Shown one piece after another: positions 34,877-44,515 of a stretch of DNA of 64,000 nucleotides (positions within the stretch are counted from its first letter, which is position 1; each line of letters starts with the position of its first letter). The notes under the pieces are model-generated. The model had not been told where the DNA came from. It made no database searches and worked only from the letters and a program-made list of their open reading frames with translations. The translations under genes were made by a program, and so were the position numbers. The DNA lies in assembly GCF_000279145.1 (NCBI RefSeq), contig NC_018178.1:1922001-1986000 (forward strand), written 5' to 3'. Source of the stretch: Melioribacter roseus P3M-2 (GTDB lineage: Bacteria > Bacteroidota > Ignavibacteria > Ignavibacteriales > Melioribacteraceae).

Positions 34877-35950
34877 TTGAACCCGTTAGGAACCCAGCAT
34901 ATTGCGGAATTTATTGACTGCGATAAAACCTATCTGAATAACGAAAGAAAATTAAAATCATTCCTGAAAAAAGGTATTGAAGATTCGGGACTCCATTCCG
35001 TAGGTATAGTAAGCCACAAATTCGATCCTCTCGGCGTTACGGTAATTGCAATTATTAGCGAATCTCACATCGGGATGCATACTTATCCCGAAGCGGGTCA
35101 TGTCTCCCTCGATGTGTTTACGTGTTCCGACCCGCATAAACACATGAAGTTGATTAATTATCTGCGAAAAGCTCTCAAGCCGAAAAAAGTTCGACTCGGA
35201 TATTTGAAACGAGGGAATCTGATCGAATTTCACGAACCCGACTGGATCCCGTCGGTTTCAGGCTACGGCTTCGAGGTAAGCTACCATGCCGAAAAAGTGC
35301 TCTATTCTAAAAAGTCCAAGTATCAGATGATTGAAATTATTGAGAACGAACATTTCGGCAGAATGCTTTTTCTCGATAACGAGCTGCAGATTTCAGAATA
35401 CGACGCCGATATCTACAACGCCGCATTGGTCGATCCGATTAGAAAATCGAATCTTAAAATTAAAAATGCGGTAATTTTGGGCGGCGGCGACGGCGGCGTT
35501 CTGCATGAATTGCTGAAGATCAAACCGCGCAAAGTTACGCTGGTAGATATCGATCCGAAAGTAATCGAAGCGAGTACGAAATATCTCGGCAAAATTTCTC
35601 AGGAATCGTTTGTCGATAAACACGTGGAAATAGTCTACCAGGACGCGTTGCATTATATTAAAAACAACGGCGGGTTCGACGCGGTTATTTACGACCTGAC
35701 GATGCACCCCGAAGCTTTTTCGAAAGTTCCGCGCGAGGAATTTCTGGATAACTTTTTCGGCGATATCTATAAGAGCATGAATCCCGGCGGAGTAATTACT
35801 CTTCAATGCTGCTCGCAGTTCGACGCCGAAACGCGCGAACTTGTGGATTCGATTCTGAAGAAATATTACAAAAAATTAAGTACTATTCGGTTCTCGTCCC
35901 CTCTTTCTGCGAAGAATGGATTTTCGCTTCGGCGCGTAAATAAAATCTGA
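34877..35950 (+). CDS. AdoMet decarboxylase-aminopropyltransferase fusion (SpeD-SpeE)
   Basis: A 357-residue fusion starting at TTG 34877 behind GGGAGAGG. Residues 1 to about 120 are a bacterial class 1b S-adenosylmethionine decarboxylase: Glu62-Ser63 is the self-cleavage pair giving pyruvoyl, and His68 and Cys83 sit at the same numbers as in the Thermotoga enzyme. Residues about 135-357 are an aminopropyltransferase of spermidine synthase type, with the AdoMet-binding LGGGDGGVLHE. Two key sites differ from ordinary SpeE: the usual YHE is YNA (180-182), and the usual DSxDP is D273-LTM-HP with Met276 replacing the second Asp. The protein can make and use decarboxylated AdoMet in one chain; the acceptor polyamine may not be putrescine. 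Confidence 0.9.
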   Translation: MNPLGTQHIAEFIDCDKTYLNNERKLKSFLKKGIEDSGLHSVGIVSHKFDPLGVTVIAIISESHIGMHTYPEAGHVSLDVFTCSDPHKHMKLINYLRKALKPKKVRLGYLKRGNLIEFHEPDWIPSVSGYGFEVSYHAEKVLYSKKSKYQMIEIIENEHFGRMLFLDNELQISEYDADIYNAALVDPIRKSNLKIKNAVILGGGDGGVLHELLKIKPRKVTLVDIDPKVIEASTKYLGKISQESFVDKHVEIVYQDALHYIKNNGGFDAVIYDLTMHPEAFSKVPREEFLDNFFGDIYKSMNPGGVITLQCCSQFDAETRELVDSILKKYYKKLSTIRFSSPLSAKNGFSLRRVNKI

Positions 35951-35996
35951 TACGACAGTCGTTTTATTTTCCAGTTATGAACAGAGGGGGATAGCT

Positions 35997-37301
35997 ATGT
36001 CTCTTAAAATGTACTTCAATTTCGAACAACTCCGCACGAATTATCGTAATGAAATAATCGGAGGAATTACCACCTTTGTAACGATGGCGTACATTGTCAT
36101 CGTAAATCCCAAAATTCTCGAAGCCGCCGGCATACCGTTCGGTCCTTCAATGGTTGCTACGGTATTGACTGCGTTTTTCGGCACTTTTATTATGGGAGTT
36201 TATGCCAAACGCCCATTTGCTATTGCGCCCTATATGGGCGAAAACGCTTTCATTGCTTATACTGTTGTAAAAGTGCTCGGTTACAGTTGGCAGACCGCAT
36301 TGGGAGCAATTTTTATTAGCGGCGTTTTATTTACAATTCTGACATTAACCAAAATCAGAAGCTGGCTGGCAAACGAGATCCCCGAGGCGCTTAAAATTTC
36401 CTTTGCCGTCGGCATCGGTCTGTTTTTGACGTTTATCGGTCTTAACGATACGGGCATAGTTAGTCTGGGCGCGCCGGGCGCTCCGGTAAAAGTGGGAAAT
36501 TTATCGGACGTTTCTATTCTGCTGGCTGTGCTGGGTTTTATTATCATCGCCGCTTTGATGATTAAAAAAGTACACGGAGCAATTATTATCGGAATTCTGA
36601 GCGTCGCCATAATGGGGTTTATATTAGGCGAGGCTCCGTTGCCTCAAAAAATAATTGATATGCCTCCTTCTATTGAGCCGATATTTATGAAAATCGATTG
36701 GATAGGCGCGTTGACATGGGGATTTATAGCTGTTATACTCGTAATATTTATTACGGATTTAATCGATACGCTCGGCACATTGCTCGGACTGGCATATAAA
36801 GCCGATATGCTGGATGAAAACGGGAATTTGCCCGATATCGAAAAGCCGATGCTGTGCGACGCCCTGTCGACTGTCGTAGCTTCTCTGCTCGGAACCACAA
36901 CGGCGGGAGTTTATATCGAATCGGCGGCGGGAATCGAAGCGGGAGGGCGTTCCGGCTTTTCTGCGGTAGTTACCGCGCTCCTTTTCTTGCTGACGCTTTT
37001 TCTTTCACCGTTTTTTACTTCCGTTCCTCCGTTTGCATACGGCGCCTCCTTAATAATTGTAGGCTTTCTGATGATGTCGCCGGTTAAGAATATCGATTTC
37101 GGTAATCTGCCTGAGGCAATACCGGCTTTCGTTACGATTGTGATGATGTGCTTTACTTATAATCTCGGCGTGGGAATGACCGCCGGTTTTGCGGTCTATC
37201 CGATTACTATGACTCTCGGCGGTAAATTCAGGCAAATCTCGACAGGCATGTGGGTATTGTTTGCGTTCTCTCTTTTGTTTTATGTTTTTTATCCGTATTA
37301 A
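35997..37301 (+). CDS. NCS2-type purine permease (AzgA/PbuG-like)
   Basis: The 434-residue permease has twelve or more helices. Typical features are FVTMAYIVIVNPKILEAAGI, APYMGENAFIAYTV, FITDLIDTLGTLLGLAYKA and TTTAGVYIESAAGIEAGGRSG, as in AzgA/PbuG hypoxanthine-guanine-adenine proton symporters. It imports purine bases. A phosphoribosyltransferase (37865-38260) and an ECF-like protein lie close by on the other strand, consistent with purine salvage. GAGGGGG precedes the ATG. Confidence 0.92.
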   Translation: MSLKMYFNFEQLRTNYRNEIIGGITTFVTMAYIVIVNPKILEAAGIPFGPSMVATVLTAFFGTFIMGVYAKRPFAIAPYMGENAFIAYTVVKVLGYSWQTALGAIFISGVLFTILTLTKIRSWLANEIPEALKISFAVGIGLFLTFIGLNDTGIVSLGAPGAPVKVGNLSDVSILLAVLGFIIIAALMIKKVHGAIIIGILSVAIMGFILGEAPLPQKIIDMPPSIEPIFMKIDWIGALTWGFIAVILVIFITDLIDTLGTLLGLAYKADMLDENGNLPDIEKPMLCDALSTVVASLLGTTTAGVYIESAAGIEAGGRSGFSAVVTALLFLLTLFLSPFFTSVPPFAYGASLIIVGFLMMSPVKNIDFGNLPEAIPAFVTIVMMCFTYNLGVGMTAGFAVYPITMTLGGKFRQISTGMWVLFAFSLLFYVFYPY

Positions 37302-37334
37302 ATGATGTTTTGATTATTATCGGAAGGAGACAAT

Positions 37335-37835
37335 ATGTATCGTAAAGTGAGCGATTTCCTCGAAGATTGGAAATCGGAAACGGATTCTACGCTTAAAGTA
37401 TTTTCCGGATTAACGGACGAATGCCTCAATAAAAAATTTCACGAGAACGTCAGATCGGCAGGCAGAATTGCATGGCATATGGTTTTGACGATAGTTGAAA
37501 TGGCTCAATTAATGGGGCTCAAAATCAGCGCGCTCGAAAAGGAAGCTCCGATGCCCGCTACAGTGCGGGAGTTAATCGATAAATTCAATGAAACAGCGTC
37601 GGGACTCTATTCCGGGATTGAGAAAAACTGGACGGACGAGACGTTGCTTCGTGAAGACGACCTTTTCGGGGAACTCTGGAAACGCGGTAAAAGCCTTTCC
37701 GTTATCATGGCGCATCATATTCATCATCTCGGGCAATTGACTGTAGTTATGAGATTTGCGGGATTGAAAGTTCCTGGCGTATACGGACCCGCAAAAGAAG
37801 AATGGGCCGATTACGGAATGGACCCGCAGGAGTAA
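37335..37835 (+). CDS. DinB-family protein
   Basis: The 166-residue four-helix bundle protein has the DinB metal-binding His residues in RIAWHMVLTIVEM and the C-terminal HHIHHLGQLTVVMRF. Members bind a metal and often act as thiol transferases or stress proteins; the function here is unknown. AAGGAG precedes the ATG. It follows the permease by 33 bases and may be cotranscribed. Confidence 0.87.
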   Translation: MYRKVSDFLEDWKSETDSTLKVFSGLTDECLNKKFHENVRSAGRIAWHMVLTIVEMAQLMGLKISALEKEAPMPATVRELIDKFNETASGLYSGIEKNWTDETLLREDDLFGELWKRGKSLSVIMAHHIHHLGQLTVVMRFAGLKVPGVYGPAKEEWADYGMDPQE

Positions 37836-37864
37836 TCAAATTATATTTGGGCGTCCGTTAAAAA

Positions 37865-38260
37865 TTACTTCCAGGGCCAATTTACGCATGCGCCAATTTC
37901 CGGAAAAATGACGTAATCGGCTTTCCCTTTGAGCACAAGAGTGTCGGCTTGCGGCAAGTTTAAGTACGACTTGGCTGTTTGCAGGGTTTTGCCTGTTACG
38001 GAAACGTCGTCGACTATTAAAATCTTCTTGCCTTCGAGATTTTCATTAATCTCCGATAAAATTTTCGGAACTTCATAAATCGGCCGGTTGTCGTTGTTTC
38101 GGTAGTTGATTTTTAATGTAATCAGTTCCGCATTCAACTTATAGGCAATCAGGGATGCGGGAACAATACCTCCTTCGCGTATTCCGACGACAATATCGTA
38201 ATTCGGGAGTTCGAATAATCTTATCCTTTCCGAGATTTCGCCGAAGCCGAGAGTTATCAT
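37865..38260 (-). CDS. Purine-type phosphoribosyltransferase
   Basis: The 131-residue type I phosphoribosyltransferase has the PRPP loop ILIVDDVSVTGKTL and the N-terminal GIREGGIVPASLIAYKL. It is short compared with Hpt or Apt (about 170-180 residues), like the ComF-related or xanthine/hypoxanthine PRTases of some bacteria. It lies ten bases behind the ECF-like membrane protein gene and near the purine permease, so salvage of a purine or related base is likely; the base is not certain. Confidence 0.82.
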   Translation of the reverse strand: MITLGFGEISERIRLFELPNYDIVVGIREGGIVPASLIAYKLNAELITLKINYRNNDNRPIYEVPKILSEINENLEGKKILIVDDVSVTGKTLQTAKSYLNLPQADTLVLKGKADYVIFPEIGACVNWPWK

Positions 38261-38269
38261 CCGGTTTTC

Positions 38270-38803
38270 TTAATCTTGTTTTCTTCTAATCAGAATAAAA
38301 TTCAACAAAGTTAAGATAAGAATTCCGGGAAGCGCCGTTGTAACGGAATTTATTAAATAACCGCTCTTTATTTGCAAGCCGATCACCCCGGTAGAAGTAA
38401 GAATATAAACGGCAAATATCGAAAGAAGATAACTAAGAGGGGCGACGGCATATTTTACGCGGTTCAAGCGTTTGAGCAGATATGCGGCGGCTACAAACAA
38501 CGTCAGTTCGAGTGTGATGAGTTGAACGATCTCGAAAGCCGGATTGCCGGCGATAAGATAATTTGCGAGGGGAGCCAACAGGGAAGCGATAAGAGCAGTG
38601 TGAAATCTGAAAAATAAAACTGCAATGAAAGGCGCATAAAAAATAGGCAGCGCGTATTTCCCGAGCGGCGTACCGTTAATGTTCGGCAAAAGATGAAAAA
38701 TAATCGGCAGAATAACTGCCGCGCCGAATACGGCAATTGTTTCTTTGATTTGTAATTTTTCCGCCAAGCCTGCTTTTGCTGTAAGTGTGTTCATAGTCCC
38801 CAT
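38270..38803 (-). CDS. Small membrane protein, ECF S-component-like
   Basis: The 177-residue protein has about five or six transmembrane helices (AVFGAAVILPIIFHLL, YAPFIAVLFFRFHTALIAS, VAAAYLLKRL and so on) and no obvious enzymatic motif. Size and topology are like substrate-binding S components of ECF transporters. Start could be ATG 38803 or the in-frame ATG 38794; the longer form has GGGGAA upstream. The gene is followed ten bases later by a phosphoribosyltransferase, which suggests transport of a base or nucleoside precursor. No energising module is present nearby, as expected for group II ECF systems. Confidence 0.6.
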   Translation of the reverse strand: MGTMNTLTAKAGLAEKLQIKETIAVFGAAVILPIIFHLLPNINGTPLGKYALPIFYAPFIAVLFFRFHTALIASLLAPLANYLIAGNPAFEIVQLITLELTLFVAAAYLLKRLNRVKYAVAPLSYLLSIFAVYILTSTGVIGLQIKSGYLINSVTTALPGILILTLLNFILIRRKQD

Positions 38804-38831
38804 GAGCGATTCCCCTTTTTTGAAATTGGTA

Positions 38832-38862
38832 CAAATATACGTTATTAGATAAAATTAACAAA
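38832..38862 (-). promoter_or_regulatory. Full Bacteroidetes-type promoter TTTG-N19-TATATTTG
   Basis: On the minus strand TTTG (38862-38859), 19 bases, then TATATTTG (38839-38832) match the -33/-7 consensus of Bacteroidetes sigma-A exactly. It is 28 bases before the ECF-like gene start. Confidence 0.75.
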
Positions 38863-38897
38863 GATAAACCGGCGTATGCGGTAGACAAATATAATCA

Positions 38898-39356
38898 TCA
38901 ATAAAACACCACGGAGTAATCCGCTAGTTTTTTCTCTTTATAGATAAATTTTGCGCTGAAAAATTTTTCCTGAAACAGCCAGGGTATGAAAATCTTATCG
39001 CCTTCCCATAAATTTAAATTTCCGAATTCTTCATACGGAATCCATTCGAGACGACCTTCCGGCGAATTTATCAGATCCCCGTTAAACTTATTGGCGGTAT
39101 AGACAAACACGTACCAATCTTTTATTCCGTCGAATAATGGGAATGTTATAAAACCTTTCAGTTTCGGGGCTGTAATAATCAATCCCGATTCTTCTTTAAC
39201 TTCTCGTATGACGCAATCTTCCGGAGATTCGCCCGCTTCGAATTTACCTCCCAGTCCGTTCCATTTTCCTTCGTGCATATCGTTTTCTTTTTTGACGCGG
39301 TGTAACATTAATATTTTATTTTTGTCGATAACATAGCATAGGGTAGCCAACTGCAT
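38898..39356 (-). CDS. MutT/8-oxo-dGTPase-like Nudix hydrolase
   Basis: I set the start at ATG 39356 (152 residues), behind AGGGA eight bases away; a longer reading from 39485 would run antisense into the four-helix-bundle gene. The Nudix box is clear as GKFEAGESPEDCVIREVKEES. The protein begins MQLATLCYVIDKNKILML, as in YtkD/MutT enzymes that remove oxidised or unusual nucleotides. It follows the four-helix-bundle gene by 17 bases, within the HldD operon. Confidence 0.9.
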   Translation of the reverse strand: MQLATLCYVIDKNKILMLHRVKKENDMHEGKWNGLGGKFEAGESPEDCVIREVKEESGLIITAPKLKGFITFPLFDGIKDWYVFVYTANKFNGDLINSPEGRLEWIPYEEFGNLNLWEGDKIFIPWLFQEKFFSAKFIYKEKKLADYSVVFY

Positions 39357-39373
39357 CTTTGAATCCCTTTCAA

Positions 39374-39724
39374 TTATTTTTTTATCGAATCGGCCAATAT
39401 CTTGGAAATATCGTCGAGTTCGTCGAGGAACCATTTTACTTTTTCGGGCTTGGCGCGTTTGCTGTCTCTTACGAGCGCCAACCACAATTTACATTCGTTG
39501 GCGTATTTAAGAGAGGCAATGGTGTGGATGTTTATTTCTTTTGTAGATGTCGCCGCGCTGGCTTCGATATAACTGCTTATAACGCTCGTGCCGCTTCCGA
39601 AGAGTTCGTCTCCTATTCGCTGGGAAACATTGTCTTTGGGCAACTGGTCGATAAATTCAATCAGTTTCAATGTAAAAAAGTAGAGGCGTTTTCTGAATTC
39701 GCCTCTCGAAGGATCTTTTGCCAA
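39374..39724 (-). CDS. Four-helix bundle protein (23S rRNA intervening-sequence type)
   Basis: The 116-residue protein has the hallmark LFGSGTSVISSYIEASAA-type segment and the C-terminal SLKYANECKLWLAL helices of the S23/IVS-type four-helix bundle family, which also includes the Avd accessory proteins of diversity-generating retroelements. No retroelement and no rRNA gene is nearby, so here it is a free-standing copy. It lies 17 bases behind HldD and 17 bases before the Nudix gene. The role is unknown; family members bind nucleic acid as pentamers. Confidence 0.87.
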   Translation of the reverse strand: MAKDPSRGEFRKRLYFFTLKLIEFIDQLPKDNVSQRIGDELFGSGTSVISSYIEASAATSTKEINIHTIASLKYANECKLWLALVRDSKRAKPEKVKWFLDELDDISKILADSIKK

Positions 39725-39741
39725 TTTTTTCTCCGTTCGAA

Positions 39742-40716
39742 TTATAAAGCGAGATATTCTTTTTTCATTAAATAATTTTGCACGTAGTCCTTTACTCCTT
39801 CTTCAACGTTCATAATTTCATTTTTGTAGCCGACGGAGCGTATCTTTTTCAGATTTGCCTGCGTAAAATATTGGTATTTGTCTCGTATATTTTCCGGCAT
39901 ATCAATAAATTCAATGTTAACGGGCTTGCCCAGGGCTTTGAATATCGCCGTTACAAGCTCGATCCAGGTTTCCGCTTTCCCCGTGCCTATATTATAAATT
40001 CCGTTTTTGTGGCGGTTCTCAAGAAAAAAGAGAGTCATGTCGACCGCGTCTTTGACATAAACAAAATCTCTCTTTTGTTCTCCGTCTTTATATTCGGGAT
40101 GATACGATTTGAATAATTTTACCTTGCCTTCCGACATAATTTGCTGATACGCTTTATGAACGACGCTCCTCATGTCGCCTTTATGATATTCGTTCGGACC
40201 GTAGACATTGAAATATTTCAGACCTACTATTTTGTCGAGCAGTCCGTTTCTTTTGACCCAGAGATCGAACAGGTGTTTCGAGTAGCCGTACATGTTCAAA
40301 GGTCTTAATTCTTCCAGGCGGGATTCGTCGTCGTCGTAACCTTTCGATCCGTCGCCGTAAGTGGCGGCCGAGGAAGCGTAGATAAACCGGGCGTCGTTTT
40401 CGAGAGCGTATTTTGCCAATTCCTGAGAATAGTGAACGTTGTTGTCCATCAGGTAATCGGCGTCTTTTTCAGTCGTCGAAGAACAAGCGCCGAGGTGAAT
40501 GATCGCTTCGGTTTCGAAAGGAACGCTGTCGCTGATTATATAATTTATGAAATCTTCTTTATGGTAGAAATCTTCGAACGAAAGACCGTTTAAATTTTTC
40601 CATTTGCTTTCGGAGCCGAGTTCGTCGACGATAATGATGTCGTTCCGTCCCGACAGATTTAATTTCCATACTACCGCGCTGCCTATAAAGCCCGCGCCTC
40701 CCGTTACAACTATCAT
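39742..40716 (-). CDS. hldD: ADP-glyceromanno-heptose 6-epimerase
   Basis: The 324-residue short-chain dehydrogenase-type epimerase begins IVVTGGAGFIGSAVV (NAD(P) loop). The catalytic SSAATYG and YGYSKHLFD (Tyr-x3-Lys) are present, as is YFNVYGPNEYHKGDMRSV, which is typical of HldD/RfaD. ATG 40716 is chosen because GGGAAG stands just ahead; a longer reading from 40767 has no ribosome site. It makes ADP-L-glycero-D-manno-heptose for LPS core. A GT9 heptosyltransferase-like gene is elsewhere in the window. Confidence 0.93.
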   Translation of the reverse strand: MIVVTGGAGFIGSAVVWKLNLSGRNDIIIVDELGSESKWKNLNGLSFEDFYHKEDFINYIISDSVPFETEAIIHLGACSSTTEKDADYLMDNNVHYSQELAKYALENDARFIYASSAATYGDGSKGYDDDESRLEELRPLNMYGYSKHLFDLWVKRNGLLDKIVGLKYFNVYGPNEYHKGDMRSVVHKAYQQIMSEGKVKLFKSYHPEYKDGEQKRDFVYVKDAVDMTLFFLENRHKNGIYNIGTGKAETWIELVTAIFKALGKPVNIEFIDMPENIRDKYQYFTQANLKKIRSVGYKNEIMNVEEGVKDYVQNYLMKKEYLAL

Positions 40717-40834
40717 AATCTTCCCATTTATTATTATATTTGAAATAAAATTAATTATTCTAAACAATAAATAAAATAAAAGTCGACTTCAAAACTAATA
40801 ATTTTTCCGTTCATCTTAATACGGGCGTAATTTT

Positions 40835-43800
40835 ATGAATAAATTCAATGTATTGAAAGATATATTAAATCGGCGCATAATGATACTCGACGGCGCAATG
40901 GGAACCATGATTCAGCGCCATAAATTGAGCGAAGAAGATTTCAGAGGAGATAAATTCCGTGACCATAAATCCCCGCTGAAAGGCAATAACGATATTCTGG
41001 TTATCACCCGGCCGGAAATTATAAAATCGATTCACCGGGAATACCTCGAAGCGGGAGCGGATATTATCGAAACCAACACATTTAATTCCACGTCGATTTC
41101 ACAAGCCGATTACGGCGCTGAAGCCTACGTTTACGAATTGAATTATCGGGCGGCTCGGATTGCCAGAGAAGCCGCCGATGAGTTTACCGCCAAAACTCCT
41201 TCGAAACCGAGATTCGTTGCAGGCGCTTTGGGACCGACAAACAAAACGTTGTCCGTCTCTCCGGACGTAAACGATCCGGGATATCGGGCAATTACATTCG
41301 ACGAAATGAAAGAGGCATACAAAGAACAGGCAAAAGGCTTGATTGAAGGAGGCGCCGATATTTTGCTTCTCGAGACCGTATTCGATACTCTTAATGCAAA
41401 AGCGGCATTGTTCGGAATAATGGAGCTATTCGATGAAATCGGGATCGAACTGCCGATAATGATTTCAGGCACGGTAATCGATATGAGCGGCAGAACATTA
41501 TCCGGACAAACCACCGAAGCGTTCTGGATTTCGATTTCGCATACTAAAAATCTTTTGAGCGTCGGTTTAAACTGTTCCCTCGGACCGGCGCAAATGCGCC
41601 CGTTCATTTCGGAATTATCCGAAATAGCCGACGTATATGTGAGCATCTATCCGAATGCGGGTTTGCCCAACGAATTCGGTCAATACGACGAATCGCCGGA
41701 AGCTATGTTGAAAATTTTGGAGGAATACGCAGCGGAAGGATTTTTTAATATTGTCGGAGGATGCTGCGGAACAACGCCCGAGCATATTAAAGCGTTTGCT
41801 GAAATAGCCGATAAATATCCGCCCAGAAAAATACCGAATACGGAACCGTACCTCAGACTGAGCGGACTGGAACCGCTTGTCTTTCGACCCGACACGAATT
41901 TTGTAAATATAGGCGAAAGAACAAACGTGGCGGGCTCCAGAAAATTTGCGCGATTAATTAGGGAAGGAAAATATGAAGAAGCTCTTTCGGTAGCCAGAGA
42001 ACAGGTCGAAAACGGCGCCCAGATTATCGACGTTAATATGGACGAAGCGATGATCAATTCCGAAGAAGCAATGGCTAAATTTTTGAATTTAATTTCTTCG
42101 GAGCCTGATATCGCGCGCGTGCCGGTTATGATCGATTCTTCCAAATGGAGCGTCATCGAAGCGGGACTTAAATGCCTTCAGGGAAAAGGCATTGTCAATT
42201 CTATTTCTCTCAAAGAAGGCGAAGAGGCGTTCAAAGAACAGGCAAAAAAAATTTTGAAATACGGAGCGGCGGTAATCGTAATGGCTTTCGACGAAGAAGG
42301 CCAGGCGGATACTTTTGAAAGAAAAATTTCGATATGCAAAAGAGCTTACGAAATACTTACCAAAGAAGTCGGATTCCCGCCTCAGGATATAATTTTCGAT
42401 CCGAATATATTTGCGGTTGCCACAGGAATCGAAGAACACAATCAATATGCGCTCGATTATATCGAAGCTGTAAGATGGATTAAAAATAATTTGCCTTTGG
42501 CTAAAGTAAGCGGAGGAGTAAGCAATGTTTCGTTTGCTTTTCGTGGGAACGATGCGGTAAGGGAAGCCATGCATTCGGCTTTTCTCTATCATGCCATCGA
42601 AGCGGGAATGGATATGGGCATAGTCAATGCGGGACAGCTCGCCGTCTATGAAGAAATCGAACCGCAATTGTTGACACTTGTCGAGGACGTTTTGCTGAAC
42701 AGAAGACCCGACGCTACCGAGCGACTAATAGAATATGCCAACAGCGTAGATAAAACAAAGCGGAAAGAAGTAAAAGACGAACAGTGGCGAAAAGAATCTG
42801 TAGAAGAAAGACTGAAGCATGCTTTGATAAAGGGAATTGTCGAATTTATTGAAGAGGATATTAACGAAGCTCTGAAAATTTATAAACATCCGCTCTCGAT
42901 TATCGAAGGTCCTTTGATGGAAGGTATGAATGTTGTGGGCGACCTTTTCGGCGCCGGAAAAATGTTTCTGCCTCAGGTGGTTAAAAGCGCAAGAGTGATG
43001 AAAAAAGCCGTGGCGCTCTTAATACCGTACATCGAAGCCGATCGGAAAAGCAACGCCCCGAGTAATGCAGGCACAATATTACTTGCTACCGTCAAAGGCG
43101 ACGTTCACGACATCGGCAAGAATATTGTCGGAGTTGTGCTCGGCTGCAATAATTATAAGATTATTGATCTGGGAGTAATGGTTCCCGCAGATAAAATTAT
43201 TCAAACGGCAATTGACGAGAAAGCCGATATTATCGGGTTGAGCGGATTGATTACGCCTTCGCTCGACGAAATGGTTCACGTGGCTAAAGAGATGGAAAGA
43301 AGAAAAATGAACCTTCCGCTTTTGATCGGGGGCGCCACTACTTCGAGAATTCATACTGCGGTTAAAATAGCTCCCGAATACAGCGGCTCGGTTATTCATG
43401 TGCTCGACGCTTCGAAAAGCGTTAACGTGGCAAGCAGTCTTCTTTCCGACGAAAATTTCGGCGCCAAAATCAAAAAAGAATACGAAGAATTAAGAAAAAA
43501 TCACATAAGAAAAATTTCCGAGAAAAACTTTGTTTCGCTACAAGAAGCGCGAAATAACAAATTCCCTGCGGATTGGGATAATTACCGTCCCGTCAAACCG
43601 AACAAAACGGGAATTACGGTTTTTAATGACTATCCGCTCGAAGAAATTAGCCGTTATATCGATTGGACGCCGTTCTTCCAGGCTTGGGAAATGAAAGGAA
43701 AATATCCCGCTATTTTTAAGGATGATCTTTACGGTAAAGAAGCCCGGAAATTATATGAAGATGCATTGAAAATGTTGAAGGAAATAACCGGTAACAAATT

Positions 43801-44506
43801 GTTGAAGGCAAATGCGGTCGTCGGTTTGTTTCCCGCAAATTCTACGGGCGACGATATCGAACTCTATTGCGATGAATCCTGTTCCGGATTGCTGGCTGTG
43901 CTCCATACGCTGAGGCAGCAAATCAAAAAAGTCAAAGGTCAGCCCAATTATGCGCTTGCCGATTTTATTATGCCGAAAGAATTCGGTGAAAACGATTATG
44001 CAGGTCTTTTCGCCGTTACTGCCGGAATCGGTATCGAAGATGCGGTAAAGATCTACGAATCGAAAAACGACGACTATAACGCCATTATGGTTAAAGCTCT
44101 GGCGGACAGACTTGCCGAAGCTTTCGCCGAACTTTTGCACCAAAAAGTGAGAAAAGAATTGTGGGGCTACGCTTCGGATGAAAATCTTACGAATGAAGAA
44201 TTAATCTCGGAAAAATACAGGGGAATCCGGCCGGCTCCCGGTTATCCCGCATTGCCCGATCATACCGAAAAAATTACTATCTGGAAAGTACTGAAACCCG
44301 ATGAAAATGCGGGTATAACTTTGACCGAAAGCATGGCTATGATGCCTGCGGCGTCGGTATCGGGCTGGTATATTGCGCATCCGGACGCTAAATATTTTAA
44401 CGTAGGCAAAATCGGCGTCGACCAGCTGGAAGATTACAGAAAAAGAAAAGGAATGAGCAAATCGGAAGCCGAAAAATGGCTGCGCACTATTCTGAATTAC
44501 GTTTAA
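40835..44506 (+). CDS. metH: Cobalamin-dependent methionine synthase
   Basis: The 1223-residue enzyme has all four MetH modules. The homocysteine domain has zinc ligands Cys247 (GLNCSLGP) and Cys310-Cys311 (GGCCGTTP). The folate domain begins at [16 protein letters not shown]. The cap and B12 domain have the DxHxxG His758 in GDVHDIGKN. The C-terminal activation domain ends with [16 protein letters not shown]. It methylates homocysteine from methyl-tetrahydrofolate. No B12 riboswitch is visible in the short upstream region. The next gene follows after nine bases. Confidence 0.96.
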   Translation: MNKFNVLKDILNRRIMILDGAMGTMIQRHKLSEEDFRGDKFRDHKSPLKGNNDILVITRPEIIKSIHREYLEAGADIIETNTFNSTSISQADYGAEAYVYELNYRAARIAREAADEFTAKTPSKPRFVAGALGPTNKTLSVSPDVNDPGYRAITFDEMKEAYKEQAKGLIEGGADILLLETVFDTLNAKAALFGIMELFDEIGIELPIMISGTVIDMSGRTLSGQTTEAFWISISHTKNLLSVGLNCSLGPAQMRPFISELSEIADVYVSIYPNAGLPNEFGQYDESPEAMLKILEEYAAEGFFNIVGGCCGTTPEHIKAFAEIADKYPPRKIPNTEPYLRLSGLEPLVFRPDTNFVNIGERTNVAGSRKFARLIREGKYEEALSVAREQVENGAQIIDVNMDEAMINSEEAMAKFLNLISSEPDIARVPVMIDSSKWSVIEAGLKCLQGKGIVNSISLKEGEEAFKEQAKKILKYGAAVIVMAFDEEGQADTFERKISICKRAYEILTKEVGFPPQDIIFDPNIFAVATGIEEHNQYALDYIEAVRWIKNNLPLAKVSGGVSNVSFAFRGNDAVREAMHSAFLYHAIEAGMDMGIVNAGQLAVYEEIEPQLLTLVEDVLLNRRPDATERLIEYANSVDKTKRKEVKDEQWRKESVEERLKHALIKGIVEFIEEDINEALKIYKHPLSIIEGPLMEGMNVVGDLFGAGKMFLPQVVKSARVMKKAVALLIPYIEADRKSNAPSNAGTILLATVKGDVHDIGKNIVGVVLGCNNYKIIDLGVMVPADKIIQTAIDEKADIIGLSGLITPSLDEMVHVAKEMERRKMNLPLLIGGATTSRIHTAVKIAPEYSGSVIHVLDASKSVNVASSLLSDENFGAKIKKEYEELRKNHIRKISEKNFVSLQEARNNKFPADWDNYRPVKPNKTGITVFNDYPLEEISRYIDWTPFFQAWEMKGKYPAIFKDDLYGKEARKLYEDALKMLKEITGNKLLKANAVVGLFPANSTGDDIELYCDESCSGLLAVLHTLRQQIKKVKGQPNYALADFIMPKEFGENDYAGLFAVTAGIGIEDAVKIYESKNDDYNAIMVKALADRLAEAFAELLHQKVRKELWGYASDENLTNEELISEKYRGIRPAPGYPALPDHTEKITIWKVLKPDENAGITLTESMAMMPAASVSGWYIAHPDAKYFNVGKIGVDQLEDYRKRKGMSKSEAEKWLRTILNYV

Positions 44507-44515
44507 GGATTTCTT

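Noticed and set aside
39357-39485. Upstream extension of the Nudix gene to 39485
   Set aside because: It would overlap the four-helix-bundle gene on the same strand; ATG 39356 has AGGGA in good spacing and gives the normal Nudix start.
40717-40767. Upstream extension of hldD to 40767
   Set aside because: No ribosome site; the family start (IVVTGGAGFIG) is directly after ATG 40716 with GGGAAG ahead.
40768-40834. Possible cobalamin or SAM riboswitch before metH
   Set aside because: Only 67 bases separate the divergent start (ATG 40716 plus leader) from metH, AT-rich and without the conserved B12-box or SAM core.
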